Position numbers and translations under genes: made by a program. DNA of 17,623 bases from JBAYJY01 sp041664945. GTDB lineage: Bacteria > UBP15 > UBA6099. The number at the start of each line of letters is the position of its first letter. Position 1 is the first letter of the stretch. The stretch spans positions 1-17,623 of the forward strand of contig JBAYJY010000093.1 of the NCBI GenBank assembly GCA_041664945.1, given 5' to 3'. The notes under the pieces were generated by a model. That model ran no database searches. It saw nothing but the letters and a program-made list of their open reading frames with translations, and was not told the origin of the DNA. This document shows, in pieces, positions 1-8,183 of the stretch.

Positions 1-3000
1 GGCGGCATGAGGACGCTTATCGTCGGCGACATAACGGCGAGCCCGACCGACGGGCGCACGATCAAAATGTCGATAATACAGAACGGGCTTGCCGTAGCGT
101 CAGCCTACAACGGCCCGACGGACGCCGCGGTCACCAACCCCGATGTTCAGACCATCAACGGCATGGTCGCTTCGCAGATAACCAACACGGGCGCGGACGC
201 CGCGTCTCCGAATTCGGGCGCTATAAACGTTCTGGCTATGGATTTCACTATTCCGACGAACGGCGGCGCAGCCGACACGCTCACCGGGATAAGGCTGAAA
301 AACACCGGGACCGCAGTTAACGGCACGGACATCGCAGCGGTGAAAATCTGGGCCGAAAGCGGCGCCACGGCCGGATTTCAGTCGGCTCAGGACACGCTTC
401 TCGGCTCTCTCACATGGAACGCTACATCATCCGCGTGGGAAATTTTCACTATTTCCACAGTCTATTCGGCGGCGTTGCGCATCTACGCGACCGTCGACAT
501 CGCGGCCAACCCGACAGACGGCGCGACGGTCAAGCTGCAAATCGCATCCGGCTCCAACAACTCCACCGCCGGCATTGTCGTGGCATCAGACAACGACGGC
601 CCGGTCGACTCCGCCGTCACAAACGCAAACTCACAGACGATCGACGGCATGATAGCCGCGCAGATAACGAACACAGGCGCTCCGGCGGCGACGTTCTACG
701 CGAACGACGTGAACGGCCTCGTGATGAATTTCATAGTTCCAGCGAACGGCGCAACGGCGGACACGCTGACCGGACTGCGCGTTCAGAACGCCGGGACTCT
801 GCCCAGCGGCGACATCGGCGCCGTGAAATTCTGGGAGGATGCAGACGGCGACGGCGCGTTCGAGCCGACGACGCACGACGCGCCGGCCCTGGGAACCGCC
901 GTGTGGAACGCAGGCGGCTGGTGGGAAATAACCGGCCTCAGCCAAGCGATGCCGGTTGGCGGAAAACGCATTTTCGTGTCGGCCGACATAGCCGCGAACC
1001 CGACGGTTACCGGCACAATAAAAATGAGAATCAAAATGGGCGCGACCGACGCAGCGGCAGGCGTAGTCGTGGCTTCAGGCAATGACGGCCCTCTCGACGC
1101 AGTGGTGACGAACTCGCCCGTCCAAACGGTAAATAGAAAACTGATGGTTACAGGCGTGAGCAAAGCGCCAATGACCGTGGAGGCCGGGTCCGTAAACAAC
1201 ACCATTGAACAGTTGCAGTTGGTCGCCTCTCAGGGAACCGTCACGACAACCACGCTAACGGTATTTCTCACCGGCTCGGCGCAGACATCGGATATTCTCG
1301 CGGTTAAGCTTTGGCACGACGTTAACAACAACGGCTCGTGGGATGCCGGAGACACGCAGCTTTCGACAACCAAGACATTCGCAAGCGGCCAGCTTGACTT
1401 CACCTTGATAAACTTCAACACTGTCGCCGGGACGCCTGAAAGCGTCATAATCACATACGACATCGCAGCCGCCCCGGTTCTCGGGCGAGATGCTGGCTTT
1501 TCGGCGCAGGCCCGATTCTACGTCGTAAACCTGCCTACGCAAAATGACGTTATTTTCTCAAGCGACCCGATGAATTCAAGCCTGTCTCTGATCGGCCGCA
1601 CACTCTTCGTCACCGGCGCGGACAAGGCTCCGGTCGGCGTCGACAAAGGCATGAGCTACGTCATGGAGCAGTTAACTCTGTCCGCCTCCTCGGGAAGCAT
1701 CAATGTGACGGCGATTACAACAAAACTAACGGGAACCAATGTAGCCGCCGACATCTCATCGGCAAAACTTTATCACGACGTTAACGACAACGGCACATAC
1801 GAGAGCGGAACGGACGTTCTCCTGGACACGAAAACATTTGCAGGGTCGCCGGCTTCACTGACGTTCACTCCGGCGCTCACCGTCGCGGCGGGAACAGACG
1901 AAAACCTTCTGATCTATTACACAGTCGCCGTGGGCGGCACATCCGGCAACACGGTCGGCGCCGGTTTGATCGACTCGACTTACATTACCACCGGCTCGAC
2001 CGAAAACAAGGCGTTCCTGAACACGATCCAGTCGACCAACTCAGCGATCAGCCCCTCTCTGCTGGTCGCCGGGACCGACAAGGCGCCAGCCACTGTCGGG
2101 TCCGGACAATCCAACATAGTCATGCTCTCGATCAAACTCGATTCCACAAGCGGAACCGCCACGGCCACGAGCATCAAAGTCGACCTCACCGGAACCGCTC
2201 CCGGAACCGCAATAGCCTCGGCGAAACTTTACACGGACGTGAACGGCAACGGCGCTTACGAAGTTACCGACACGCTGCTTTCGACCAAGACCTTCGCCGC
2301 CGGAACGCTCACGTTCAACGCGCTCTCCATACCTGTAGATTTCGGGACTTCAAAATATCTCCTGGTTGTTTACAACATCGCTTCCGGCGCGACGCCCGGC
2401 GTAACCGCCGGAGCGAAGATCGGCGGCGCCACTTATCTAACGGTAAACGCGCCGTCAGTCGTGGCGCCGTTCACAACTATACAATCCACAAATTCACTCA
2501 TTTCGAACACGCTTCAGATCATCGGAACCGACTCCGCGGCTTTGCTGACAAACAACGTCACAAAAGGCCAGAACAATGCTCTTTTCGAGAAAATTGCGTT
2601 CAGAATGACGTACGGCTCTCTTTCTTTAACGGCGTTGAAAGTCGACAAGCTCGGGACCGCCGCTGACGCGGAAATCGCCGGCGCTAAACTCTACAGGGAT
2701 CAGAACTCTAACGGGAATTTCGACCCCGCGATCGACGTGCAGTTAGGCGCGACAAAGACTTTCTCGGGCGGCGTTCTGACATTCGACGGCTTCTCGCAAC
2801 CTGTCGTCAATACGTCGACGGCGACTCTGTTCATTGTTTATAACATCAGCGGAACCGCGACGCAGGGCCACACCGCCGGCGCGAAAATAACCGACACTTC
2901 ATATTTTACAATTGCGCCGACAACCGGAATTTACGTTAACATGGAAACTGCTCCAATTCAGTCGACAATTGTGCCGATAATGAATCCTATCGCTCTATCG

Positions 3001-4470
3001 TCGAGCTTCTCGCCGCTCGTTACTCCGGTCGGAACAAACCAGAGCATAGCCGTTAAGATGACGGTCACGAATGCGGTCGGTTCCTCGCTGGCGACAGTGG
3101 TCGCGCCCAGTCCGGCGGCGTTGAATAAAACCTACACAGGCGGCGCATCGGTCACTCTCTTTTCCGGGCCCACCCCGGCCACGGCCAGCATTCCCGGCGG
3201 CGGGACTCAGGATTTCGATTATATTTTCATCGCCGCGGCCGCGGGAACCGTACAGTTCAACGCGCCTGCAAAGGGAACCGACGTGAATCTCGCCGCATCT
3301 TTCTACTCGGCGACAGCCACAACCAATATCGTAACAATCAACGCCTCTATTTCGCCAACATGGACCTTCAGCGACAGCGGCACCACGCTCGCCTTCTACG
3401 GCTCCGGAGCGCCCGCCACCAACCCGTCCGGCGTTAAGGCCCTTTTTATCGGAAATGAAAACAAAAAACTATACAGCATCAACATGGCCAACGGAACGAA
3501 ATTGTGGTCGTACACCGCGCTTGCCGCCATCCGCGGCACACCTTATGTGCGCGATTATGTTATCTATTTCGGCGATGAAAACGGGAACCTGTACGCCGTG
3601 CGCGACAATGGCGCTTCATACACCGAATTGTGGAAAGTCACCCCTGTCGCGACCGCCGCGATCCGCACCGGCATTATACGATGGCTCAGCGGTACGGAAG
3701 GCCGCCTCTATTTCGGCGCCCTCGACAACAGGGTTTATTGCAGAAATTCCTCCAATGGCGCCATATGCACGGGCTGGACTAATCCGAATCTCGGCTCCGC
3801 CGTCTATTCAACGCCCGCTTTGCCGGGCGACGGCTACGTCTATGTCGGCACTTACGGCGGCGCAATCATTAAAATAGACCGGAATACCGGAACAGTTGTC
3901 ACCAACTATACCGGCTATACAAGAATTACCGCGCCGCCTTTCGTATATCCGAAAAATCCGGCGCTGCCTGCGAACGGCTCATGGCTCTGGATAGGCGCGC
4001 ACAATAATAACATTTACAAAATCGACACGACAAAAGCGGTCGGGGCCGAGAAGACATGGACTTTCGGACCGACCAATCCGGTGCCGGCAGGGATCGTCAC
4101 AAACAGCGTCTTCGTGGATGTCTGGCGCGGCGGCGCGTGGGGCAGCAACACTGTTTATGAAGCAAACAACAACGGATGCCTTTACGCCATAACGGACGCC
4201 GGAGTTCAGAAGTGGAAATACCCGTCCGGCGCTGACACGTTGTCGAATCCGATATCCTCGTGTCCGCTGCTCGACCCCGGCACAAACAAGATATATTTCG
4301 GCGCCGAGGACAACAGGCTGTATGCCCTTATGGACCACGACACTGCGCCGACCATGATCCCGGGATGGCCCTACCAGACGGCAGGCGTTGTAAAATCCTG
4401 CCCGTCAATGTTCGGCACGCTTGTAATGTTTCCCTCAACGGACGGAAAAGTTTACGCTTTTCCGAGGTGA
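1..4470 (+). CDS. Giant secreted Ig-repeat protein with C-terminal PQQ-like beta-propeller (5'-truncated)
   Basis: The frame is open from base 1. The first ATG (base 7) lies inside a repeat: residues GGMRTLIVGDI align with the internal GGKRIFVSADI, so the true start and any signal peptide are upstream of the window. Visible order: two and a part repeats of about 162 residues (to 1134), four repeats of 150-158 residues (1135-2979), an Ig/CARDB-like linker domain (about 2980-3360), then 7-8 propeller strands of the type LYSINMANGTKLWSY, LYAVRDNG, IIKIDRNTG and LYAITDAG, to the stop. Most of the repeats carry a D-x-N-x-NG loop resembling a calcium site. No C-terminal sorting domain is present; it ends in KVYAFPR. 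It is probably a secreted or surface-exposed structural or adhesive protein. The propeller resembles BamB/PQQ-repeat scaffolds, and I see no enzyme active site. The next gene starts 5 bases after the stop. Function is inferred only from architecture. Confidence 0.85.
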   Translation, partial: GGMRTLIVGDITASPTDGRTIKMSIIQNGLAVASAYNGPTDAAVTNPDVQTINGMVASQITNTGADAASPNSGAINVLAMDFTIPTNGGAADTLTGIRLKNTGTAVNGTDIAAVKIWAESGATAGFQSAQDTLLGSLTWNATSSAWEIFTISTVYSAALRIYATVDIAANPTDGATVKLQIASGSNNSTAGIVVASDNDGPVDSAVTNANSQTIDGMIAAQITNTGAPAATFYANDVNGLVMNFIVPANGATADTLTGLRVQNAGTLPSGDIGAVKFWEDADGDGAFEPTTHDAPALGTAVWNAGGWWEITGLSQAMPVGGKRIFVSADIAANPTVTGTIKMRIKMGATDAAAGVVVASGNDGPLDAVVTNSPVQTVNRKLMVTGVSKAPMTVEAGSVNNTIEQLQLVASQGTVTTTTLTVFLTGSAQTSDILAVKLWHDVNNNGSWDAGDTQLSTTKTFASGQLDFTLINFNTVAGTPESVIITYDIAAAPVLGRDAGFSAQARFYVVNLPTQNDVIFSSDPMNSSLSLIGRTLFVTGADKAPVGVDKGMSYVMEQLTLSASSGSINVTAITTKLTGTNVAADISSAKLYHDVNDNGTYESGTDVLLDTKTFAGSPASLTFTPALTVAAGTDENLLIYYTVAVGGTSGNTVGAGLIDSTYITTGSTENKAFLNTIQSTNSAISPSLLVAGTDKAPATVGSGQSNIVMLSIKLDSTSGTATATSIKVDLTGTAPGTAIASAKLYTDVNGNGAYEVTDTLLSTKTFAAGTLTFNALSIPVDFGTSKYLLVVYNIASGATPGVTAGAKIGGATYLTVNAPSVVAPFTTIQSTNSLISNTLQIIGTDSAALLTNNVTKGQNNALFEKIAFRMTYGSLSLTALKVDKLGTAADAEIAGAKLYRDQNSNGNFDPAIDVQLGATKTFSGGVLTFDGFSQPVVNTSTATLFIVYNISGTATQGHTAGAKITDTSYFTIAPTTGIYVNMETAPIQSTIVPIMNPIALSSSFSPLVTPVGTNQSIAVKMTVTNAVGSSLATVVAPSPAALNKTYTGGASVTLFSGPTPATASIPGGGTQDFDYIFIAAAAGTVQFNAPAKGTDVNLAASFYSATATTNIVTINASISPTWTFSDSGTTLAFYGSGAPATNPSGVKALFIGNENKKLYSINMANGTKLWSYTALAAIRGTPYVRDYVIYFGDENGNLYAVRDNGASYTELWKVTPVATAAIRTGIIRWLSGTEGRLYFGALDNRVYCRNSSNGAICTGWTNPNLGSAVYSTPALPGDGYVYVGTYGGAIIKIDRNTGTVVTNYTGYTRITAPPFVYPKNPALPANGSWLWIGAHNNNIYKIDTTKAVGAEKTWTFGPTNPVPAGIVTNSVFVDVWRGGAWGSNTVYEANNNGCLYAITDAGVQKWKYPSGADTLSNPISSCPLLDPGTNKIYFGAEDNRLYALMDHDTAPTMIPGWPYQTAGVVKSCPSMFGTLVMFPSTDGKVYAFPR
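160..1134 (+). repeat. Two tandem type-A Ig-like protein repeats (162 and 163 residues)
   Basis: Unit 1 spans 160-645 and unit 2 spans 646-1134. Both begin with GM-[VI]-[AS]-[AS]-QITNTGA and contain MDF/MNF, ADTLTG[IL]R[LV], AAVK[IF]W and DIAANPT. Both end with an ASxNDGPxDAVVTN-like stretch. A further partial unit precedes base 160. Unit 2 has an acidic DADGDGAFE loop (838-864) that is absent from unit 1. Confidence 0.8.
1135..2979 (+). repeat. Four tandem type-B Ig-like repeats with calcium-loop-like motifs
   Basis: Units start at 1135, 1597, 2056 and 2506 (spacing 462, 459 and 450 bases; the last runs to about 2979). Each opens with L-x-[VI]-x-G-x-[DS]-[KS]-A, as in LFVTGADKAP. Each has a mid-repeat loop of D-[VQ]-N-x-NG-x-[YWF]-[ED] followed by D at 1318-1353, 1777-1815, 2236-2271 and 2698-2736. 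Each then has a TKTF..G.L.F strand. IQST segments join units 2-3 and 3-4 and close unit 4, but are absent between units 1 and 2. The loop looks like an EF-hand or dockerin half-site; calcium binding is inferred. Confidence 0.8.
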
Positions 4471-4478
4471 CCTACGTG
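4464..4478 (+). promoter_or_regulatory. Ribosome binding site and GTG start of the second propeller gene
   Basis: GAGGTGA (4464-4470) overlaps the stop codon of the upstream gene and sits 5 bases before GTG at 4476. This fixes the start of the downstream gene, because a signal peptide follows immediately. The frame extends further upstream but only as a read-through inside the previous gene. The arrangement suggests translational coupling of the two giant surface proteins. Confidence 0.75.
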
Positions 4479-7400
4479 AATAGAAAAAGAACGATAAAAT
4501 TATTGCTCCTCGCGCTGGCGCTCGCGCTTATTCCGGCTGTCGCCGCAAAGGCCTCGGACTGGCCCATGTTCCTAAACGACGCCCGGCATTCCGGCTATGC
4601 TCCCGCCGCCGTCCAGGCGCCGCTGAGCCTTAAATGGTCATATTCCGCGGACGGAATGATCACCATGCCGCCCGTCAAAGCCGGCGACAAGGTTTTCGTC
4701 GCCACGCGCACGGGAACTCTTTACGCGCTCGACGCCTACACCGGCGCTGTGGCATGGCAATATGTCGCCCCGGAGGGTCTCGGCGGCGCTCCCGCCGTAG
4801 CCGGCGGACGCGTCTATTTCAATACTGTCGATGGACAGATCAACTGCCTCGACGCCGCAACGGGCAATCTCATCTGGCAGTACACGACAAGCGGCACGGA
4901 CTTCGGGACGCCCACGGTCTCGGACGGAAAAATATTCATCGGCACGGGATACCCGAACAATAACCTGCTCGCGCTCGATGCCGCAACCGGCGCATGGCTC
5001 TGGCAGTTCTACACCGAACAACCGATACTCACCGCCCCGGCGGTCAAGGACGGCGTCGTTTGGATCGGAGCCGGAAACGGCGTCTTCTACGGCGTCAACG
5101 AAGACACCGGCGCCCTTGCCGCCCAGTTCCCAACCGGAGGACTCGTTTATTTCTCTTCTCCCTCTATTCTCGGAGACACCGTTTATGCGACGGGCGGCGA
5201 ATACGACAGAAAAATTTACGCTTTCTCGCTCCAAACCGGCGCCCCCGTCTGGAGCGCCGAGCCGGTTACAGACAGCGAAATCGTTAAAACATCCTCAATT
5301 TCCTCTGCAAACGGCAAGGTTTTTATCTCTATCGGATATCCGAATCAAAAAGCGGTGGCCCTCGACGCGGTCACCGGCGCCATTCTATGGCAATATAACC
5401 TCGGAGACGCTTCAGACTGGAACTTCACAAGCGCGCCGGTGATGGCGGGGAACACGGTTTACGTCGGCTCGGTCGCCGGCTACCTTACCGCGCTGAACGC
5501 GGACACGGGAGCGTTGATAACACAGATGAACGTCGGCAGCCCGATAGTCGCGGCGCCCGCTGTTGCGGACGGCCTGATTTACGTGGCGGCGATAGACGGC
5601 TCGGTAAAAGCGTTTGCCGGCGCGGATCTCACGCCGCCTGCTGTCGCCATAACCATCCCGGCGCCGGATGCGATAATCGGCGGGCAGGTCGGCCTATCCG
5701 GAACCGCGGCCGACGACAATCTAATGAAATATACTCTCGAATACGGCGAAAGCGAAGCGCCTTCCTCGTGGACTCAGTTCGCCGAAGTCTCCGGCGGAGC
5801 GAGCGTCTCCGGAGGCGCTCTCGGCGCATGGAACACGGAAAGTCTCGCCACTGGCGTATACACAATCCGCCTGACCGCGGTTGATGTCAACAACAACTCC
5901 GCGAATGTCACGGTTAAAGTGAACGTTGACACAAGCGTCGCGCCTCAGTTCGCCGGCTTGCAGTCCGCCGGCCGCGGCGACTCAGACACGACCGCAAATC
6001 TTAGCTGGGACGCGGCGTCCGACGCTGACACGCCGATTACTTACAACATATACATGGCTTCCGCCACCGGCGCCGAGAATTTCGCCACGGCGCCGCTGAT
6101 GAATGTTTCAACCACAAATGCCTCTGTTTCCGGCTTGGCTTACGGACACCGCGCCTTCTTTGTCGTGCGCGCAAAAGACGCCCTCGGAAACGTGGACACC
6201 AATACGGCGGAGTTGAGCTATCTGCCCTTGGACTCCGTTCCACCGGTTTTCGCGGGCCTCATGTCGGCAGAGCGCGGCGCATCGGACACAACAGCCATTC
6301 TGAACTGGAACATTGCCTCCGATAACTACAGCGAGGACATCTTTTACGATGTCTATCAGGCTTTTACGACAGGCGCAGAGAACTTCGGCGCGCCGCCGCT
6401 TTTAACCCTTACTTCTCCTCCGGCCGAGGTTGAAGTTTCCTACGGAACACGCGCGTATTTCGTCGTTCGGGCGCGCGATCAATTCGGAAATCAGGACACG
6501 AACACCGTTGAGTTGAGTTTCCTTCCGGATGACCCGATCCCGCCGGTTTTCGCCGGCCTCGCAAACGTTGCGAACCCCGGCACGGGAGGGGCGCTTACCC
6601 TCTCTTGGTCAGCGGCGACTGATAATGCCGGGGACCAGATTACCTATCAAATATTTATTTCCGAAACGGAAGACGGCATTAATTACGCAAATGCGAATCA
6701 GCTTTCCACGGGCACGTCGTTTGTTTTGACAGGATTGACCAACGGTGTTCAGTATTACGCGGCAGTCAGGGCGCGGGACGCGGCTGGCAATGAAGACGCC
6801 AACACTATTATAATGACCGGAACGCCAACAGACTCGCGCGCGGCGGTCTCCATCTCGTCGCCGCCGAACAACATATTAACAAATCAACCGGGCTTGATTA
6901 TCGCGGGCGTAACCTCTCCCGGTTACAACGTGACAGTTGGGGGCGTTACATCTGCAGCCGGCGCAAACGGGAATTTCGCGATTGCCGCGGCCCTGACGCC
7001 CGGAGTCAATACAATAGCCGCCTTATCTGCAGACCCGGTGACCGGGGCGGCTACGTCCGGCTCAGTCACGGTTACATATCAGCCGGATGCGTCCGGTTTC
7101 GCGGTGTCGGCTTTACAGCCGCCTGATTTGAGCCAAACTGTGGCCGCAACCTCCACGCTTACCGTTCTTCTTGTGGATGCGGGCGGCATTCCGGTTTACG
7201 GCGCGACCGCCAGTTGCCACATAGCCTCAGCTCCGCAAGGTTCCGAGGGCGCGGCCGTTTCCGCCGCACCAAAGATAACCGGCGCCGACGGCAAGGCCTC
7301 GTTCCAGTTCACGCTCGGCGACAAGATCGGCGATTACTCAGTGTTATGCGATGTGATAGACGCTTCCGGCGCCGCCGTGAACGGCTCGCCCGTCGAGTTC

Positions 7401-8183
7401 CTATTCTCCTCGAAGGCCGATGTCTCGCGACTCTTCATCCCGGATCAGAGCGAGCTGACGGAAACGCCGGGCGGCCAGGCTGACAAGGACTCGAAAGGAA
7501 GATGGACTAAAGTCCTTTCAGACTCGACAGGCCGCAAGTTGATTGTTTTTACAGATTCGCAACTCACAAAAATTCCGGCTGACGCTAAAACGAAAGTCGA
7601 AATCAAAATCAAAGTGTATGACATACACGGAAACCCGGCTCCGGGCATCACGGTGAAACTAAACCGGCAGCCCGCCGACGGCCGCTCAGATTCTAAGCAG
7701 GCGGGCGCGGAACAGTCTCAACAACAGTCGGTTACCGACGCGGATGGAACCGTAAGTTTCGAGGACTCCTCCTCCGGACCCGGCGAGTTCGATTATCAGG
7801 CTTCAATAGGCGATGCGCTGTTCGGAGGCTCGTTCAGAATGGCGTTTGCCGCGGTTCCGCTCGCTCTCGACGACGTGCACATCTTCCCGAATCCCTGGCG
7901 GCCGGGCAGCCGGCTTTGTTTTGCCGGCAACCTCTCAACCTCGATAACGCTTAAGATAACAATATACGACATCCGCGGCGGCAGGGTCCGCGACATCGCG
8001 GGATTCGCGGATATCGTTACGCTGACTCCGGACAACCGCCAACAGACGCTTTGGTGCGGCGAGGGCGTGAACAACGGCGGCCGCCCGCTGGGCAGCGGAG
8101 TTTATATCTATTACCTCGAAGCGTGGGATGTGGCGACAGGCGTTGTCACTACGACGAAAGGAAAGTTTTCAGTTGTGAGATGA
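4476..8183 (+). CDS. Secreted PQQ-like beta-propeller / FnIII protein with FlgD-type C-terminal domain
   Basis: Length is 1235 residues from the GTG start. Residues 1-26 form a signal peptide (NRKR, then a Leu/Ala core, then AKA before SDWP). Residues 28-381 are a PQQ/BamB-like propeller beginning DWPMFLNDARHSGY, with blades such as LYALDAYTGAVAWQY and LDAATGNLIWQY. Next come an Ig-like domain (about 384-487), three FnIII-like domains (489, 589 and 689 onward), an Ig-like domain (about 789-870), a Big_1/invasin-like domain (about 870-975) and a second polymorphic Ig-like domain (about 1025-1125). The C-terminal domain (about 1128-1235) has VHIFPNPWRPGS, ITIYDIRGGRVRDI, GSGVYIYYLEAWD and ends KGKFSVVR. 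It matches the FlgD-Ig / type-A sorting style used to hold or export surface proteins. It is likely a cell-surface structural or binding protein; the ligand is unknown. ATG of the next gene overlaps its TGA. Confidence 0.88.
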   Translation: MNRKRTIKLLLLALALALIPAVAAKASDWPMFLNDARHSGYAPAAVQAPLSLKWSYSADGMITMPPVKAGDKVFVATRTGTLYALDAYTGAVAWQYVAPEGLGGAPAVAGGRVYFNTVDGQINCLDAATGNLIWQYTTSGTDFGTPTVSDGKIFIGTGYPNNNLLALDAATGAWLWQFYTEQPILTAPAVKDGVVWIGAGNGVFYGVNEDTGALAAQFPTGGLVYFSSPSILGDTVYATGGEYDRKIYAFSLQTGAPVWSAEPVTDSEIVKTSSISSANGKVFISIGYPNQKAVALDAVTGAILWQYNLGDASDWNFTSAPVMAGNTVYVGSVAGYLTALNADTGALITQMNVGSPIVAAPAVADGLIYVAAIDGSVKAFAGADLTPPAVAITIPAPDAIIGGQVGLSGTAADDNLMKYTLEYGESEAPSSWTQFAEVSGGASVSGGALGAWNTESLATGVYTIRLTAVDVNNNSANVTVKVNVDTSVAPQFAGLQSAGRGDSDTTANLSWDAASDADTPITYNIYMASATGAENFATAPLMNVSTTNASVSGLAYGHRAFFVVRAKDALGNVDTNTAELSYLPLDSVPPVFAGLMSAERGASDTTAILNWNIASDNYSEDIFYDVYQAFTTGAENFGAPPLLTLTSPPAEVEVSYGTRAYFVVRARDQFGNQDTNTVELSFLPDDPIPPVFAGLANVANPGTGGALTLSWSAATDNAGDQITYQIFISETEDGINYANANQLSTGTSFVLTGLTNGVQYYAAVRARDAAGNEDANTIIMTGTPTDSRAAVSISSPPNNILTNQPGLIIAGVTSPGYNVTVGGVTSAAGANGNFAIAAALTPGVNTIAALSADPVTGAATSGSVTVTYQPDASGFAVSALQPPDLSQTVAATSTLTVLLVDAGGIPVYGATASCHIASAPQGSEGAAVSAAPKITGADGKASFQFTLGDKIGDYSVLCDVIDASGAAVNGSPVEFLFSSKADVSRLFIPDQSELTETPGGQADKDSKGRWTKVLSDSTGRKLIVFTDSQLTKIPADAKTKVEIKIKVYDIHGNPAPGITVKLNRQPADGRSDSKQAGAEQSQQQSVTDADGTVSFEDSSSGPGEFDYQASIGDALFGGSFRMAFAAVPLALDDVHIFPNPWRPGSRLCFAGNLSTSITLKITIYDIRGGRVRDIAGFADIVTLTPDNRQQTLWCGEGVNNGGRPLGSGVYIYYLEAWDVATGVVTTTKGKFSVVR
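5940..6830 (+). repeat. Three FnIII-like repeats with an exact 300-base period
   Basis: Repeat starts are marked by [AP]P-x-FAGL at 5940, 6240 and 6540, so the period is exactly 100 codons. Each unit has a LxW strand, a Y-x-[IV]-[YF] strand and a VRA[KR]D strand followed by a [FG]N-x-[DE]-[DT]-x-N turn. Units 1 and 2 are the most alike (SDTTA and TGAENF are shared). Unit 3 is more diverged and closer to a canonical FnIII. Confidence 0.85.

Noticed and set aside
414..1085. Arg-rich 223-codon plus-strand frame inside the first gene
   Set aside because: It is an out-of-frame reading of the repeat region with extreme Arg content and no motif, typical of an alternative frame of GC-rich repeats.
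1300..2740. DxNxNG loops read as dockerin modules
   Set aside because: Dockerins carry two paired loops in about 60 residues. Here there is one loop per repeat of about 150 residues inside an Ig-like unit.
4551..5620. Propeller as a true PQQ-dependent dehydrogenase
   Set aside because: Blade motifs match the PQQ-like repeat, but there is no vicinal disulphide or recognisable cofactor and metal site, and the domain sits in a multi-Ig surface protein.
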